Shown: positions 1 through 11,359 of the stretch, one piece after another | Layout: each line of letters opens with the position of its first letter | How positions within the stretch are numbered: position 1 is the stretch's first letter | Notes under the pieces: model-generated | Seen by the model: only the letters and a program-made list of their open reading frames with translations | Databases searched by the model: none | What the model was told of the DNA's origin: nothing | Assembly (NCBI GenBank): GCA_947044405.1 | Contig: CAMRHE010000028.1 | Location: 5,117,001-5,181,000 of the forward strand | Origin: Leptodactylus fallax | Taxonomy: Eukaryota > Chordata > Amphibia > Anura > Leptodactylidae | Direction of reading: 5' to 3' | Length of the DNA stretch: 64,000 nt | Program-made: the position numbers and the translations under genes

Positions 1-2231
1 CCTTAATCTATTGAATTACACATGACTTAATGTTAGGGCTTTGTATAAGGTGAGTTCCTTCTGGACTATTTTTAAACGTTATACAATTGTGTGTGGACAT
101 TTGCCCATATTCATGAGTTATCGCTTAGTCTTTTCTTTAGATATTTTTAAAAACGTCAAAATTATTTGGAATATTTTACGTGTTCCGAGGACTTACTCAA
201 CTACTTGCCAAACGCTTCGGTCTGACTATGGCTGTCAGCTATTTATGGAGGCTTCGGAGTCACAGTAAGTGTTAGGGTTGGATTGTGGAGACATAGAGGA
301 GCCGGAATCGGTGGTTTGGCCTACCATAGTCCTGATGGTTATCTACTCAGTCTACTTTTCTTGATCTCCAAGTGGTCTGTATTGTATTTGTGCCCCCGTT
401 CACTCCTCACTGCTTTGTTGGAGTTGGGCACCCTGCTATGTCTAATACTCTAGTAGTTACGCCCATAAGGAAGGAATTATGTAATGTACACATTCATTGC
501 ACCCATACCTTATGTCAAAAGGCACAGGAGGGTCGACTTCATACAAAATTCCTAGATGGTATCAGTTCTCATCGATATATTGTCTTCAACCATAGCTGTT
601 TATACACATTAGATGACTCTTGGCCAAACCCCCGTTAGATGACTGTTGGCCGACACTCCACTATTGGCAGATGTTGGAGAAGAAAAGGAATGGGCACAGA
701 GATTTAAACATGTCCAATCCTTTTGTTCTCAGGAAGGATAAGAACATAGGCATGCATGGCCAAGCCAAACCTGCCTGTGGTGGGGAGTAGTATTGGACTG
801 GCCTACCAAAGTCCTAGAAGATTTTCCAGTGGGCCTAGGCTTTAACAAAATAATGGTTCAGCAGAAGACCTCCAAATGTGAAGGCTGCTAAAGTCTTTGT
901 CCTAGGTGTTGATGGAGGGTGGGCCCCAGAATCATTTTATCTGGTGGGCCCAAGAGACCTCATTTCGACACAAATCGGGGAGCATTCAGTCAATAGCCCA
1001 TGAAAACTTGGCCCATTAAAGTTCAAGGTCTGCAGAGAAGCTTTGTGATCGAGGCACAAGGTTTATCCAAGTCTTAGTTTATATTTTGGACCAATGTTCC
1101 AAAGTTATTTCCACTTTAAGATTAGCTGTTTATAGCTGCAAGTCTGACTTAGGTTGTATGGGGTATGAATTATGTACATGGAGATTTCCTTCATCCAAGG
1201 TCAGGCATTGAAAATACAAAGCCCCGGCCAAGCCTCTAAACTTTACAGTTCCCTTGTAAGTCATTAAATCATATTGCAAGGTTTATAACAAGCTTCAATT
1301 GTCCTGGATGAAGGCTCATGTCTAAAGTTCAAGGATATGTGATCCCATTTTCTGTCTCTTTGGGAGACATTTAATCTATTTAGCAGAGAGAAACATGTAA
1401 GGTGAGACTACGGCTCGGGACAGTCAGCACCTAGATCTATCACATCTGTCTGACTTTTACCATCATTAGACAAGAGGTAGACTACAGCACCTGATTTATA
1501 GCACCTTGTCCGGCCATCGCAATTCTTTAACATGTCATCAGTTCTGGAAACTTTTTTTTTATTATCTGAGAACAGGGAATTAACTTCCCAGAAAGGAAAA
1601 TAATGAAGACTGACTTGTGATGCGATGGAACTTTTTTTTTAGCAAGATATATAGTATATCCTATTAAGTTCATAGTCACCCAACTGTTAGTAGGCAGAGC
1701 TAAATGTGGACTGGGGGGTTGGATGGGCGAATAGCGGTGAGCCGCAGTATCAGACATAGCCCATGGGCAAGATTTCGTACCATTTTACACATAGAAGCCA
1801 AAAATACCAGTGTGTACGTAAGTAGAGTACTGTACATGTCCTGAAGCTAGGGAGTAGGATGGGCAATGGGAACAGGACTACTGGTTGCCTTTAACCCATT
1901 AGGGATACAAGAAGTTGTTATGTTGTATATAGTTTTTTTAATGTTAACACATGATGTCCCATGGATGAGGACATGGATAATGCATGAAGCAGGAGCAGGT
2001 TAATAAATGATATTTTTGTTTCTAGACTGCTCACGACTTTTTGCACCCTTGTAACCATTTTTGCTCCAGTTCATCTAAAATAAAGCAAAAAAAGAAAAGG
2101 TTGCAAATGGTCTTAACAAAAAATGTCTGTTCTATACATTTATCACCATGGTAACAGATTACAAATTGTAGTCTGATGCACCATTTCTTTAATCTGACAC
2201 TTCTAATGTATTCTTGCTAACTTCTTGTAAG
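1..2231. other. Anonymous non-coding stretch
   Basis: I recognise no gene here. Open frames are short (under 90 codons) and match no family I know. There are two short T/A runs near 1550 and 1631. A short dispersed repeat at 2144-2178 is listed separately. The 8 bases at 2232-2239 that follow are the left target duplication of the hAT element. Confidence 0.6.
2144..2178 (-). repeat. Short dispersed repeat, copy A
   Basis: On the minus strand this reads as a nearly palindromic word: an agactaca half, a short spacer, then tgtagtctgtta-type text joined to ccatgg. The same arrangement is at 3411-3466 (plus) and 59671-59712 (minus). Three copies in 64 kb, in both orientations, indicate a dispersed element rather than local duplication. 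The class is unknown; it may be the conserved core of a larger decayed element. Confidence 0.45.
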
Positions 2232-2239
2232 CCCTAAGA

Positions 2240-3150
2240 CCATGGTGGCAAACCTATGGCACATGTGCCAGAGGGGGCTCTCAGAGCCCTCTCTTTGGGC
2301 ACATGCGCTGTCACTCCAGGCAGGCTCCTGGATCACTCGCTAACTGGGAATCTGGGACAGCTGTTCCAGATCCTTCGGCGAGCGAGTGCTTCTTTCAGGT
2401 GTTGAAAACTGTCAGTGTAGGCCACTGTGGTTAATATTATACTGTGTGGGGGCCACTGTGCAGTATATTATACTGTGTGGGGGTTACTGTGGAGCACATT
2501 ATACTGTGTAGGTGATACTGTGGAGCATATTATACTGTGTGGGGGCCACTGTGGAACATATTGTACTATGTGGGGGCTACTGTGGAACAGGTTGTACTGC
2601 ATGGGGGCCACTGTGGAGCACATTGTATTATTTGGGGGCCACTGTGGAGCACATTATACTGTGTAGGGGATACTGTGGAACAGATTGTACTATGTGGGGG
2701 GCACTGTGGAGCAGGTTGTACTGTCTGGGGACCACTGTGGAGCACATTGTACTGTTTGGGGGCCACTGTGGAGCAGATTGTACTGTGTGGGGGCCCCTCT
2801 TTATTTATATCACACAGTATCTGTTTTATAGCAGACAAGTGATATTATTACAGGCTGTAATAACATTGCACGGTCACTATAAAACAGATCCTGCGCGATG
2901 TAAATAGTGAACATTAATTGTTCAGAAGTACCAAATGCAAACTACTACCTTTCAGTACAAAGTTGTTTTGTATCTTTGAAAGCTCTGTAAAGCCCCATTC
3001 ACACGATCGTATTTTGTGGGTCTGTAACTGTGCGCAATTGTGTATCTGCACTTTATTAAGGTTAAATTGCCGTGTTGGCACTTTGCGATAAATTAATGGG
3101 TTTTGGGTTGTAGTTTGGGCACTCGGTCTCTAAAAGGTTCGCCATCACTA
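2240..3150. mobile_element. hAT-type non-autonomous element (MITE)
   Basis: The ends form an imperfect inverted repeat: the left end reads ccatggtggcaaacct, and the complement of the right end reads tagtgatggcgaacct (11 of 16 positions match). It is flanked by an 8-bp direct repeat, ccctaaga (2232-2239) and ccgtaaga (3151-3158), 7 of 8 identical, as expected for hAT insertion. The terminal text resembles Charlie-group hAT MITEs as I remember them. No transposase is encoded. The left part carries the 31-bp tandem array at 2421-2797. The superfamily call rests on duplication length and end sequence. Confidence 0.75.
2421..2797. repeat. 31-bp minisatellite inside the hAT element
   Basis: About 12 copies of a 31-bp unit whose core reads gccactgtggagcacatt followed by tactgtgtggggg. 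Successive gccactgtg starts at 2421, 2452, 2483 and 2514 give the period directly. Because 31 is not a multiple of 3, every frame shows similar cysteine- and glycine-rich open stretches on both strands; these are artefacts. The array lies wholly within the target-duplication-bounded hAT element. Confidence 0.9.
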
Positions 3151-3158
3151 CCGTAAGA

Positions 3159-4204
3159 TATATTTTTGTCCCCCCCGCCCAAAAAAAAAAAATGTGTGTT
3201 TGTCTATCTATCTATCCTGCATACATATATCTATAAGGCAACTTTTATAACATGGCAGACAGGTATGCTAGTATTGGTGTAGCATTAGTGTGTCAAGGGG
3301 TCCTCTTAGCACAGCCTGGCACAAGGGCTGGTCACAAGTGCAACCAGAACCTGAAACCCCGTAGTTACTGTATGTATGCAGGAAGTAGGAGACAAGTGAC
3401 AGGAAGTCAGACTACAGAACCAGACTACACAGGGTTTATTTGTAGTCTGTTACCATGGAGACACATCAATCTGTATAGGAGCTGCAGATATAAAACAGGA
3501 GGAAATTTTAATTCAAATACATTTGCAAAGTTGCTTCATTTTAGATGCACTGGAGCAATAAAAATATCCCTGTTATACTCCACTAGTCCCTGCGTGTGCT
3601 TTATAAAATATACTTATTGACTATTCCTGCACTTTTTGAACTTGCTGTAAACTTTCTCTAGTCCTTGATAGCTTCAAAGACAATAATTCACTCTATTCAG
3701 AATTTCATTGTGCAAATATTACATAGAAATCCAGGAGGAGCATCCGAGAGATAAAACTAACCTTGCAAACACTATGTATTGGGAGTTGAATGTTATTAGA
3801 GGGTCACAGAGCGCGTGCCATGGGTCATTGGCTCTGCTGCCAAGTTTTTATCTCATGGCTTTATTGCTGATGATAATTTTATTTTTGTCCTCATATTTGC
3901 ATATTTTGAAGGCTCTGAATAATAATTCTAATTAAAAGTGGAAGTTCTACCATGGGGAACAAGAAATATAAGACGTTCACTGCTCTGATTCAATGCTTTT
4001 ATAAGCAGAAGGAAAAAAAGTGCAAGATCTATTAGTTCAGTAATTCTGCTCTGCCTGACCCTGCCTGTTCTGTTTACCTTTCTTATGTGATTTAATGATG
4101 TCACGTCACATGATCTCGCTGGTCAGACACCCTTGTATGACCTCACATCCTTGATGATGGAATCATATAATGTCCCATATAATGCACAACCCTTATATAG
4201 AGCT
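3159..4204. other. Anonymous stretch with simple repeats
   Basis: It starts with a C-run and A-run (about 3171-3191) and a short TCTA run (about 3201-3216) just outside the hAT element. A second copy of the short dispersed repeat is at 3411-3466. The open frame at 3252-3620 crosses that repeat and resembles no known protein. Nothing else is recognised. Confidence 0.5.
3411..3466 (+). repeat. Short dispersed repeat, copy B
   Basis: Contains cagactacacagggttt, then tgtagtctgttaccatgg. This is the best-preserved of three copies (others at 2144-2178 and 59671-59712, both minus). The two halves cagactaca and tgtagtctg are inverted repeats of each other and could form a small hairpin. Class unknown. 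Confidence 0.5.
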
Positions 4205-4335
4205 TAATCTGAATGAAGAAAAGAGAAATGTAAATCCCATCAATATTTGGTGTGACCTTTGCCCTTTGCCTTCTTTTCGGTACAGACAGTTTTTGGCAGA
4301 ACTGGGCAGGGAGGTTGTTCCCGCCGCCATCTGGG
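4205..4335 (-). mobile_element. Tc1-like transposon remnant (3' end)
   Basis: On the minus strand this reads from the last codons of a Tc1-like transposase into its 3' untranslated end. Bases 4209-4273 match, inverted, the segment at about 23785-23850. Decayed peptide such as NNLPAQFCQKLSV fits the C-terminus of Tc1-like transposases. I recognise it as a Tc1-like family common in frogs and fish, with ends related to caaaagttttaggcaggtg. The terminal repeat itself is missing, so the copy is truncated on both sides. Confidence 0.6.
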
Positions 4336-4576
4336 AATCCTAAGAACGGGGGTGTTATACTTCTGTTGTGAATGTAGCATTTCAATGGTAGCGCCAGAAA
4401 TAGCCAAGGTACAGCATGCTCTCATTTTAATGAATGGAACGGGGTACATCTTCTTCCACTGCTGCTTCATTCACAAGGGTATAACCCCCCTCCGTTCTCA
4501 GGATCACCGATCTGCATTTTATCCTCTATCCTATGGAATAAATCATTTTTGTGTAATAACCCCTTTGAGTGAAAAG

Positions 4577-4673
4577 GGCTGAGCTGCAATACCCCACTCA
4601 ACCTGTACACAAGTGTGGCACTGCTTTTGGAAGAAACCTGCTATGTTTTTCTAATCTTGTACAACCCCTTTAA
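4577..4673. mobile_element. TTAA-type MITE fragment (right half)
   Basis: Ends with gtacaacccctttaat, the complement of the TTAAAGGGGTTGTAC-type terminus shared by many elements in this window. The interior (gagctgcaataccccac, tgtggcactgcttttgg) matches the right arm of a palindromic frog MITE whose left arm is represented near 8313-8352 and 51545-51600. The left half is absent. T2/Kolobok-like by its TTAAAGGGG end. Confidence 0.55.
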
Positions 4674-6444
4674 TATTAATTGAAACCCATAAATTTATTG
4701 TATTTTTATGATAACTCCGGTAGCTACAAAGTCGTGTCCTGATCTGTGACATGGGGATTATGCAAATAGTATTACACGTCTCAGAATGCTATAAAAGGAA
4801 ACAAAGAGAAATCTTGGCAAGCAAATATTGTCTAGTAACATAGCTGGCATAACATAAAAGGAGCAGATGAGCCCCACCGATAAAGCTGTCCGCTGACAGG
4901 CACACAGAGGCCATAAAGCACAGTAAACAGTTTACAGAACCAGATGTCCCTGTTATACCAGACTATGGTCAGGGATAGTAAATCAATGGTCAAAAACATT
5001 GCAATAGAGGAAGGAACTGTCCAAGTGCTGATCACAACCAAGAGTCAGCTACATATACTCAAGAAAGTGATCTCTAACCTTGGGTCCTCCAACTGCTGCT
5101 AAAAAAGACCTTTCACCACCAGGTCACAGGACTAAGATGAATCTATAGAAGTCTATGGAGAGGGGAGGGAGATAATACATAATAGACTGCTTTTAGTCTG
5201 ACCCTAGAGCTTTCTCTTATAGGCAGAGCAACTTACTCACATCAGTGCATGTCAGTAATTCTCTATATATGTCCTGAATGGGGCAGTTTGTGAGTGAGAG
5301 ACTGTTATAGAGCAGATTCTTCTCTACATACTGTATGCAGTATATGACAGCCAGTCTCCACCCCTCTGTTCAGGGAGAACTGCAAACTACAGATAACGCA
5401 TGCCAAGGGGAAAACTGTTAAAAACTGCACAATATAAGTCCGTATACTTTATACAGCTTCTTGTCTTTACACTGTAGCAGTGGCACTGGGAACTGCAGCA
5501 CTGCAGAGCTGATCGGTGAGGGGTCCAGGTATCGGATCCCAACCAATCCCATACTGATGACCTAACCTGACCTATTCTGTTCCATAAAGGTGAATGTAGC
5601 AGCCATGCATCAATGAGCAGCTGCTCCATTCATACAGGGGACCCCTGTTCTTGTGATCATTGGAGGTCCTAGTAGCTGGGCTCTACCAAACTAATAGCCA
5701 TCCCCTATTCGGTAGATGAGAATACCTTAAAATTACCTAAATGCCCAACACATTTACATCTATGCAGGGGATTTGGAGCTCTGTATCCTGCAGTGTGACT
5801 GATACAAACTTACTGTACTGACCCTTAGGTGAAGATTGACTTTGGAGCACCCATGATAGAAAACAGTGTATAATATATACCTATATTACCCAGATGACAT
5901 CTTAGATTTCTACTTTTCCAGGATGGCCGCAAGAGTTAAACAACTCTTGTCCCCTGTTTTTCTAGGGTTGCATTATTTATTACCTGCGCCGATAGAAGTC
6001 TCCACTATAAAGTATGTATGCTGCTTACTTTGTGTTATTATCCGGAGGACTGACAGGACTGAAGCGGCTGACTGACGTTTTATATCCACAGAAATTCATG
6101 AGATTCAACGCGAGGCTTAAACTGTTACAGAACTAACTAAAGGTCATTCTTTATATGAGGATTATCTGATTTTTCTTGACAGCGTGGTATACACATGAAA
6201 AGCAAAGGGAAGGAAATCTTGACAAGAATGTTTCAACGTTTCACTGAAGTATTGGAAACAATGGACTTTACAGCGAGGGAAATGAGGTGAAACAGAACTT
6301 GTCGTCTTTAATTGTTACAGTGGCGAATGTAACGCAGATGAGTCATTAATCCCATAGACGGCCATTAAGGAAAGTTACACTGAGATACAGAGGACTGGAA
6401 GCGAATAGAGATACATTGTAAGGTCCCAGATCAGTGACTTGGAA
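4674..6444. other. Anonymous stretch with decayed MITE pieces
   Basis: No gene is recognised. Bases 5510-5575 (gatcggtgaggggtccagg, gatgacctaacc) look like part of a TTAAAGGGG-type MITE arm. Bases 5640-5730 end in gagaataccttaa, another such arm with its TTAA. Around 5110, gacctttcaccaccaggtc resembles the terminus of the element at 50158-50566. None has both ends. Confidence 0.4.
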
Positions 6445-8270
6445 TTAAAGGGAGTGTGTCACCAGAACCAGCATATCACCCCAGCCCTGCAGATAGATAG
6501 GTTAGTGTCACCAGAACCAGCATATCATCCCAGCCCTGCAGATAGATAGGTTAGTGTCACCAGAACCAGCATATCACCCCAGCCCTGCAGATAGATAGGT
6601 TAGTGTCACCCGAACCAGCATATCACCTCAGCCCTGCAGATAGATAGGTTAGTGTTACCTGAACCAGCAAATAATCCCAGCCCTGCAGATAGATAGGTTA
6701 GTGTCACCAGAACCTACATATCACCTCAGCCCTGCAGATAGATAGGTTAGTGTCACCAGAACCAGCATATCACCCCAGCCCTGCAGATAGATAGGTTAGT
6801 GTCACCCGAACCAGCATATCACCTCAGCCCTGCAGATAGATAGGTTAGTGTTACCTGAACCAGCAAATAATCCCAGCCCTGCAGATAGATAGGTTAGTGT
6901 CACCAGAACCAGCATATCACCCCAGCCCTGCAGATAGATAGGTTAGTGTCACCAGAACCAGCATATCACCCCAGCCCTGCAGATAGATAGGTTAGTGTCA
7001 CCAGAACCTACATATCACCTCAGCCCTGCAGATAGATAGGTTAGTGTCACCAGAACCAGCATATCACCCCAGCCCTGCAGATAGATAGGTTAGTGTCACC
7101 AGAACCAGCATATCACCCCAGCCCTGCAGATAGATAGGTTAGTGTCACCAGAACCAGCATATCACCCCAGCCCTGCAGATAGATAGGTTAGTGTCAACAG
7201 AACCAGCATATCACCCCAGCCCTGCAGATAGATAGGTTAGTGTCACCAGAACCAGCATATCACCCCAGCCCTGCAGATAGATAGGTTAGTGTCACCAGAA
7301 CCAGCATATCACCCCAGCCCTGCAGATAGATAGGTTAGTGTCACCAGAACCAGCATATCACCCCAGCCCTGCAGATAGATAGGTTAGTGTCAACAGAACC
7401 AGCATATCACCCCAGCCCTGCAGATAGTTAGTGTCACCAGAACCAGCATATCACCCCAGCCCTGCAGATAGATAGGTTAGTGTCACCAGAACCAGCATAT
7501 CACCCCAGCCCTGCAGATAGATAGGTTAGTGTCACCAGAACCAGCATATCACCCCAGCCCTGCAGATAGATAGGTTAGTGTCACCAGAACCTACATATCA
7601 CCTCAGCCCTGCAGATAGATAGGTTAGTGTGACCAGAACCAGCATATCACCCCAGCCCTGCAGATAGATAGGTTAGTGTCACCAGAACCAGCATATCATC
7701 CCAGCCCTGCAGATAGATAGGTTAGTGTCACCAGAACCAGCATATCACCCCAGCCCTGCAGATAGATAGGTTAGTGTCACCCGAAACAGCATATCACCTC
7801 AGCCCTGCAGATAGATAGGTTATTGTTACCTGAACCAGCAAATAATCCCAGCCCTGCAGATAGATAGGTTAGTGTCACCAGAACCAGCATATCATCCCAG
7901 CCCTGCAGATAGATAGGTTAGTGTCACCAGAACCGGCATATCACCCCAACCCTGCAGATAGAAGGTTAGTGTCACCAGAACCAGCATATCACCCCAGCCC
8001 TGCAGATAGATAGGTTAGTGTCACCAGAACCAGCATATCATCTCAGCCCTGCAGATAGATAGGTTAGTGTCACCAGAACCAGCATATCACCCCAGTCCTG
8101 CAGATAGATAGGTTAGTGTCACCAGAACCAGCATATCACCCCAGCCCTGCAGATAGATAGGTTAGTGTCACCAGATCTGGGGTAATATGCTGGTTTTGGT
8201 GAGAATGACCAGTCTATCTGCAGGGCTGGGGTGATATGTTAGTTCTGGTGACCCCAACATATCAATCTGT
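6445..8270 (+). repeat. 49-bp minisatellite anchored at a TTAAAGGGA terminus
   Basis: About 35 direct copies of a 49-bp unit with core gtcaccagaaccagcatatc, then accccagccctgcagatagatagg. Period changes are rare (a few units are 4-5 bp short). The first copy is fused to TTAAAGGGAGTGTGTCACC at 6445, a T2/Kolobok-type terminus. From about 8176 the orientation flips: roughly two inverted, degenerate units (ctgcagggctggggtgatat) close the array. The same unit forms arrays at 32001-32960 and 36122-37023. Variant units (for example ggttagtgttacctgaacc with aaataatcc) recur at intervals, showing multi-unit duplication. Confidence 0.9.
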
Positions 8271-9354
8271 GGGGCTGATTCATACTAAGAATTGGAGAGT
8301 TGTGCATTTCTAAGGCAGCGCCACTCTTGTCCATGGGTAATACCTGGTATTGTCTATATGAATGTGGTTAAACTGCAATAAAAGACACAGCGCATGTACA
8401 AAAGTGGCACTTTTTCAATTAAAAATAAACAATTTATCCTGCAATACTGCACACAGTCCACGGACAAGAGGGGCACTGTTTCAACAAGAAAGCTTATTAG
8501 GTTGTTGTACTTGACACAGCCCATGAAGCGATGCTGCTTTGGATGGAAAGTTTCAGTTATAGACATAATCTGTGAACATGAGAGGTGCTGTTAAAGGTTG
8601 AAAGCAGGCATGTTTTAGAAACCTGGTACAAAGTCTAAAAGGAATAGGACAAAGAAGCAGAAGTTTTAGAAGTGTTGCTATAGATCAGCAGTTAAGCCGA
8701 AGATGGATGGATGTGAATATCTTTATTTGTTATCTGTCTCAGCCCTATCTAGTCTCCGCTAGCACTAAATGTTTTTTGGGGTTTTGGGACCAGTCTCATT
8801 AAAGAACCTAATGATTTGCTAATAGGAAGTTGGTCCGTCCTGAATGCAAAATGAGACAAATACAACAGTCTACACTTTGCCACATTTTATCTAAAAAACA
8901 CAAAAATCACAAGACCAGATATCCTGCCAAGCCAGGTTTATTGCTCTACAACTAGTTGTCCTTAACAAAAGTTAGCCAGGCATTGGAGGGCGGGGGGAGG
9001 GGGGGTTTGTGACTGGACAGGGACAGTGAGTCAATTGTAGGGTATTAATCTTTCCCACGGACAGATGGAAAAGTTCATTTCCCAGCTTTGCAAGATGAAG
9101 AAAGGGGAAGGAGGGGGCACCCTGGCAGCAGGTGTGTCTTCACAGTCTTCAGAAGCCATTACAAAAAACTGTGAATGCTTTGGAACTTTGTCACACCTTG
9201 CAAACCAGTGAACAAACTGAGTACCTGCGATTTTTCTTCTATAAGTTCCATGGAAACAAAAGGACTCTAAGTTACTAGGTTTTCATTTTTTTCTCCTTTT
9301 ATTTTAAAAACTGTTTTGCTTGTCTTGCCATCTTTTATTTGTCTGCTTTATATG
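8271..9354. other. Anonymous stretch with MITE fragment
   Basis: Bases 8313-8352 (ggcagcgccactcttgtcc, cctggtattgtc) match the left arm of the MITE family whose right arm lies at 4577-4673. Around 8990-9005 there is a G-run. The pyrimidine-rich text at about 9285-9345 (ccttttattttaaaaactg, ttttgcttg) resembles 46520-46580 and may be a shared dispersed repeat. No gene is recognised. Confidence 0.4.
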
Positions 9355-9566
9355 CAGTCATATGAAAAAGTTTGGGCACCCCTATTAATCTTAATCATTT
9401 TTAGTTCTAAATATTTGGGTGTTTGCAACAGCCATTTCAATTTGATATATCTAATAACTGATGGACACAGTAATATTTCAGGATTGAAATGAGGTTTATT
9501 GTGCTAACAGAAAATGTGTAATATGCATTAAACCAAAATTTGACCGGTGCAAAAGTATGGGCACCT
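9355..9566 (+). repeat. Left terminal inverted repeat of the Tc1-like element
   Basis: About 212 bp, matching the complement of 10776-10987 with a handful of mismatches (for example gtgctaac against gtactaac, and the inner border aaaagtatgggc against aaaaatttgggt). It includes aattgaaatggctgttgc-type text near its middle. Such long arms suggest an IR/DR-type arrangement; I did not map the individual binding sites. Confidence 0.88.
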
Positions 9567-9582
9567 CAACAGAAAAGTGACA

Positions 9583-10589
9583 TTAATATTTAGTAGATCC
9601 TCCTTTTGCAAAAATAACAGCCTCTAGTTGCTTCCTGTAGCTTTTAATCAGTTCCTGGATCCTGGATGAAGGTATTTTTCACCATTCCTCTTTACAAAAC
9701 AATTCCAGTTCAGTTAAGTTTGATGGTCGCCGAGCATGGACAGCCCGCTTCAAATTATCCCACAGATGTTCAATGATATTCAGGTCTGGGGACTGGGATG
9801 GCCATTCCAGAACATTGTAATTGTTCCTCTGCATGAATGCCTGAGTAGATTTGGAGCTGTGTTTTGGATCATTGTCTTGCTGAAATATCCATCCCCGGCG
9901 TAACTTCAAATTCGTCACTGATTCTTGTACGTTATTCTCAAGAATCTGCTGATACTGAGTTGAATCCATGCGACCCTCAACTTTAACAAGATTCCCGGTG
10001 CCGGCATTGGCCACACAGCCCCAAAGCATGATGGAACCTCCACCAAATTTTACAGTGGGTAGCAAGTGTTTTTCTTGGAATGCTGTGTTTTTTTGACACT
10101 ATGCATAACGCCTTTTTGTATGACCAAACAACTCAATCTTTGTTTCATCAGTTCACAGGACCTTCTTCCAAAATGAAGCTGGCTTGTCCAAATGTGCTTT
10201 TGCATACCTCAGGCGACTCTGTTTGTGGCGTGCTTTCAGAAACGGCTTCTTTCGCATCACTCTCCCATACAGCTTCTCCTTGTGCAAAGTGTGCTGTATT
10301 GTTGACCGATGCACAGTGACACCATCTGCAGCAAGATGATGCTGCAGCTCTTTGGAGGTGGTCTGTGGATTGTCCTTGACTGTTCTCACCATTCTGATAT
10401 TTTTCTTGGCCTGCCACTTCTGGGCTTAACAAGAACTGTCCCTGTGGTCTTCCATTTCCTTACTATGTTCCTCACAGTGGAAACTGACAGGTTAAATCTC
10501 TGAGACAACTTTTTGTATCCTTCCCCTGAAAAACTATGTTGAACAATCTTTGTTTTCAGATCATTTGAGAGTTGTTTTGAGCAGCCCAT
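9583..10589 (-). pseudogene. Tc1-like transposase, broken by frameshift and stops
   Basis: About 335 codons, close to the roughly 340 usual for Tc1-like transposases. It starts MGCSKQLSNDLKTKIV at 10589. The paired-like helix-turn-helix region (LSQRFNLSVSTVRNIVRKW) is followed by the GRPR box (SGRPRKISE). A frameshift at about 10387-10392 separates this part from the middle (MVRTVKDNPQTTSKEL). A stop replaces a residue just before TDET, which carries the first catalytic Asp. Another stop follows near 10085 and a third after CKEEW (about 9676). The remaining catalytic residues are visible in IFQQDNDPKHSS and PDLNIIEHLW, with 34 residues between Asp and Glu (DD34E). The C-terminus ends at 9583 after AVIFAKGGSTKY. 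Clearly non-functional. Confidence 0.92.
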
Positions 10590-10775
10590 GATGCCACTCT
10601 TCAGAGGAGATTCAAATAGGAGAACAACTTGCAATTGGCCACCTTAAATACCTTTTCTCATGATTGGATACACCTGGCTATGAAGTTCAAAGCTCAGTGA
10701 GGTTACAAAACCAATTTTGTGCTTCAGTAAGTCAGTAAAAAGTAGTTAGGAGTATTCAAATCAATAAAATGATAA

Positions 10776-10987
10776 GGGTACCCAAATTTTTGCACCGGTC
10801 AAATTTTGGTTTAATGCATATTGCACATTTTCTGTTAGTACAATAAACCTCATTTCAATCCTGAAATATTACTGTGTCCATCAGTTATTAGATATATCAA
10901 ATTGAAATGGCTGTTGCAAACACCCAAATATTTAGAACTAAAAATGATTAAGATTAATAGGGGTGCCCAAACTTTTTCATATGACTG
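10776..10987 (-). repeat. Right terminal inverted repeat of the Tc1-like element
   Basis: Mirror of 9355-9566. It ends ctttttcatatgactg, followed by the TA target dinucleotide at 10988-10989. Its inner border is at gggtacccaaatttttgc. Confidence 0.88.
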
Positions 10988-11354
10988 TATAAGCACTGAA
11001 CCCCTTGGGTATTAAATCATTAAATTTAATGGTACTTTATGTTGCTCTTTGAACCCATTACCTTTCTAAAGTGCGTTTTATATGTCAGAGAGATGTGTAT
11101 ATATGTGAGTAATGTTTCTGCTGAGCCCAGACCAAATTTAGTAGTGGTGGTGTCATGTATTTGGGGTGTGTGGACTGTGTTGGGTTGCAATTTACTCTCT
11201 ATTTGCAGCCTTAGTGAAGTATGAGTGCAAGATTGAGTGAGTGGAGTGAATTAACCCCTGACAGCCGCAGCCACGTCACGTGCTAGGAAGGTTCGTACGT
11301 GACAATTACATATGTATTATGTTATTAAATAGGAATCTGCCTGTTTAATAAAGT
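10988..11354. other. Anonymous spacer
   Basis: Short stretch between the Tc1-like element and the solo LTR. A patch at about 11265-11305 holds several CACGT/ACGTG words (cacgtcacgtgc, gtacgtgac), which could be bHLH-type sites by chance. No gene is recognised. Bases 11355-11359 (gtcag) are the LTR's left target duplication. Confidence 0.4.
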
Positions 11355-11359
11355 GTCAG

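Larger units (their letters stand above)
9355..10987 (-). mobile_element. Tc1-like transposon with long terminal repeats, transposase dead
   Basis: A 1633-bp element. The ends are an inverted repeat of about 212 bp starting cagtcatatgaaaaagtt; the two arms (9355-9566 and 10776-10987) differ at only a few positions, so the insertion is fairly young. The right end is followed by TA, the Tc1/mariner target; the left flank reads TG, presumably a TA changed since insertion. A single decayed transposase gene lies on the minus strand between the arms (9583-10589). It could be moved only by a transposase supplied elsewhere. Confidence 0.92.

Noticed and set aside
2427..2907. Cysteine- and glycine-rich open frames on both strands
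   Set aside because: All arise from the 31-bp array; the same text appears in every frame because 31 leaves remainder 1 on division by 3.
6445..8270. CRISPR-like array
   Set aside because: Units are contiguous tandem repeats with no unique spacers, and the window is vertebrate DNA.
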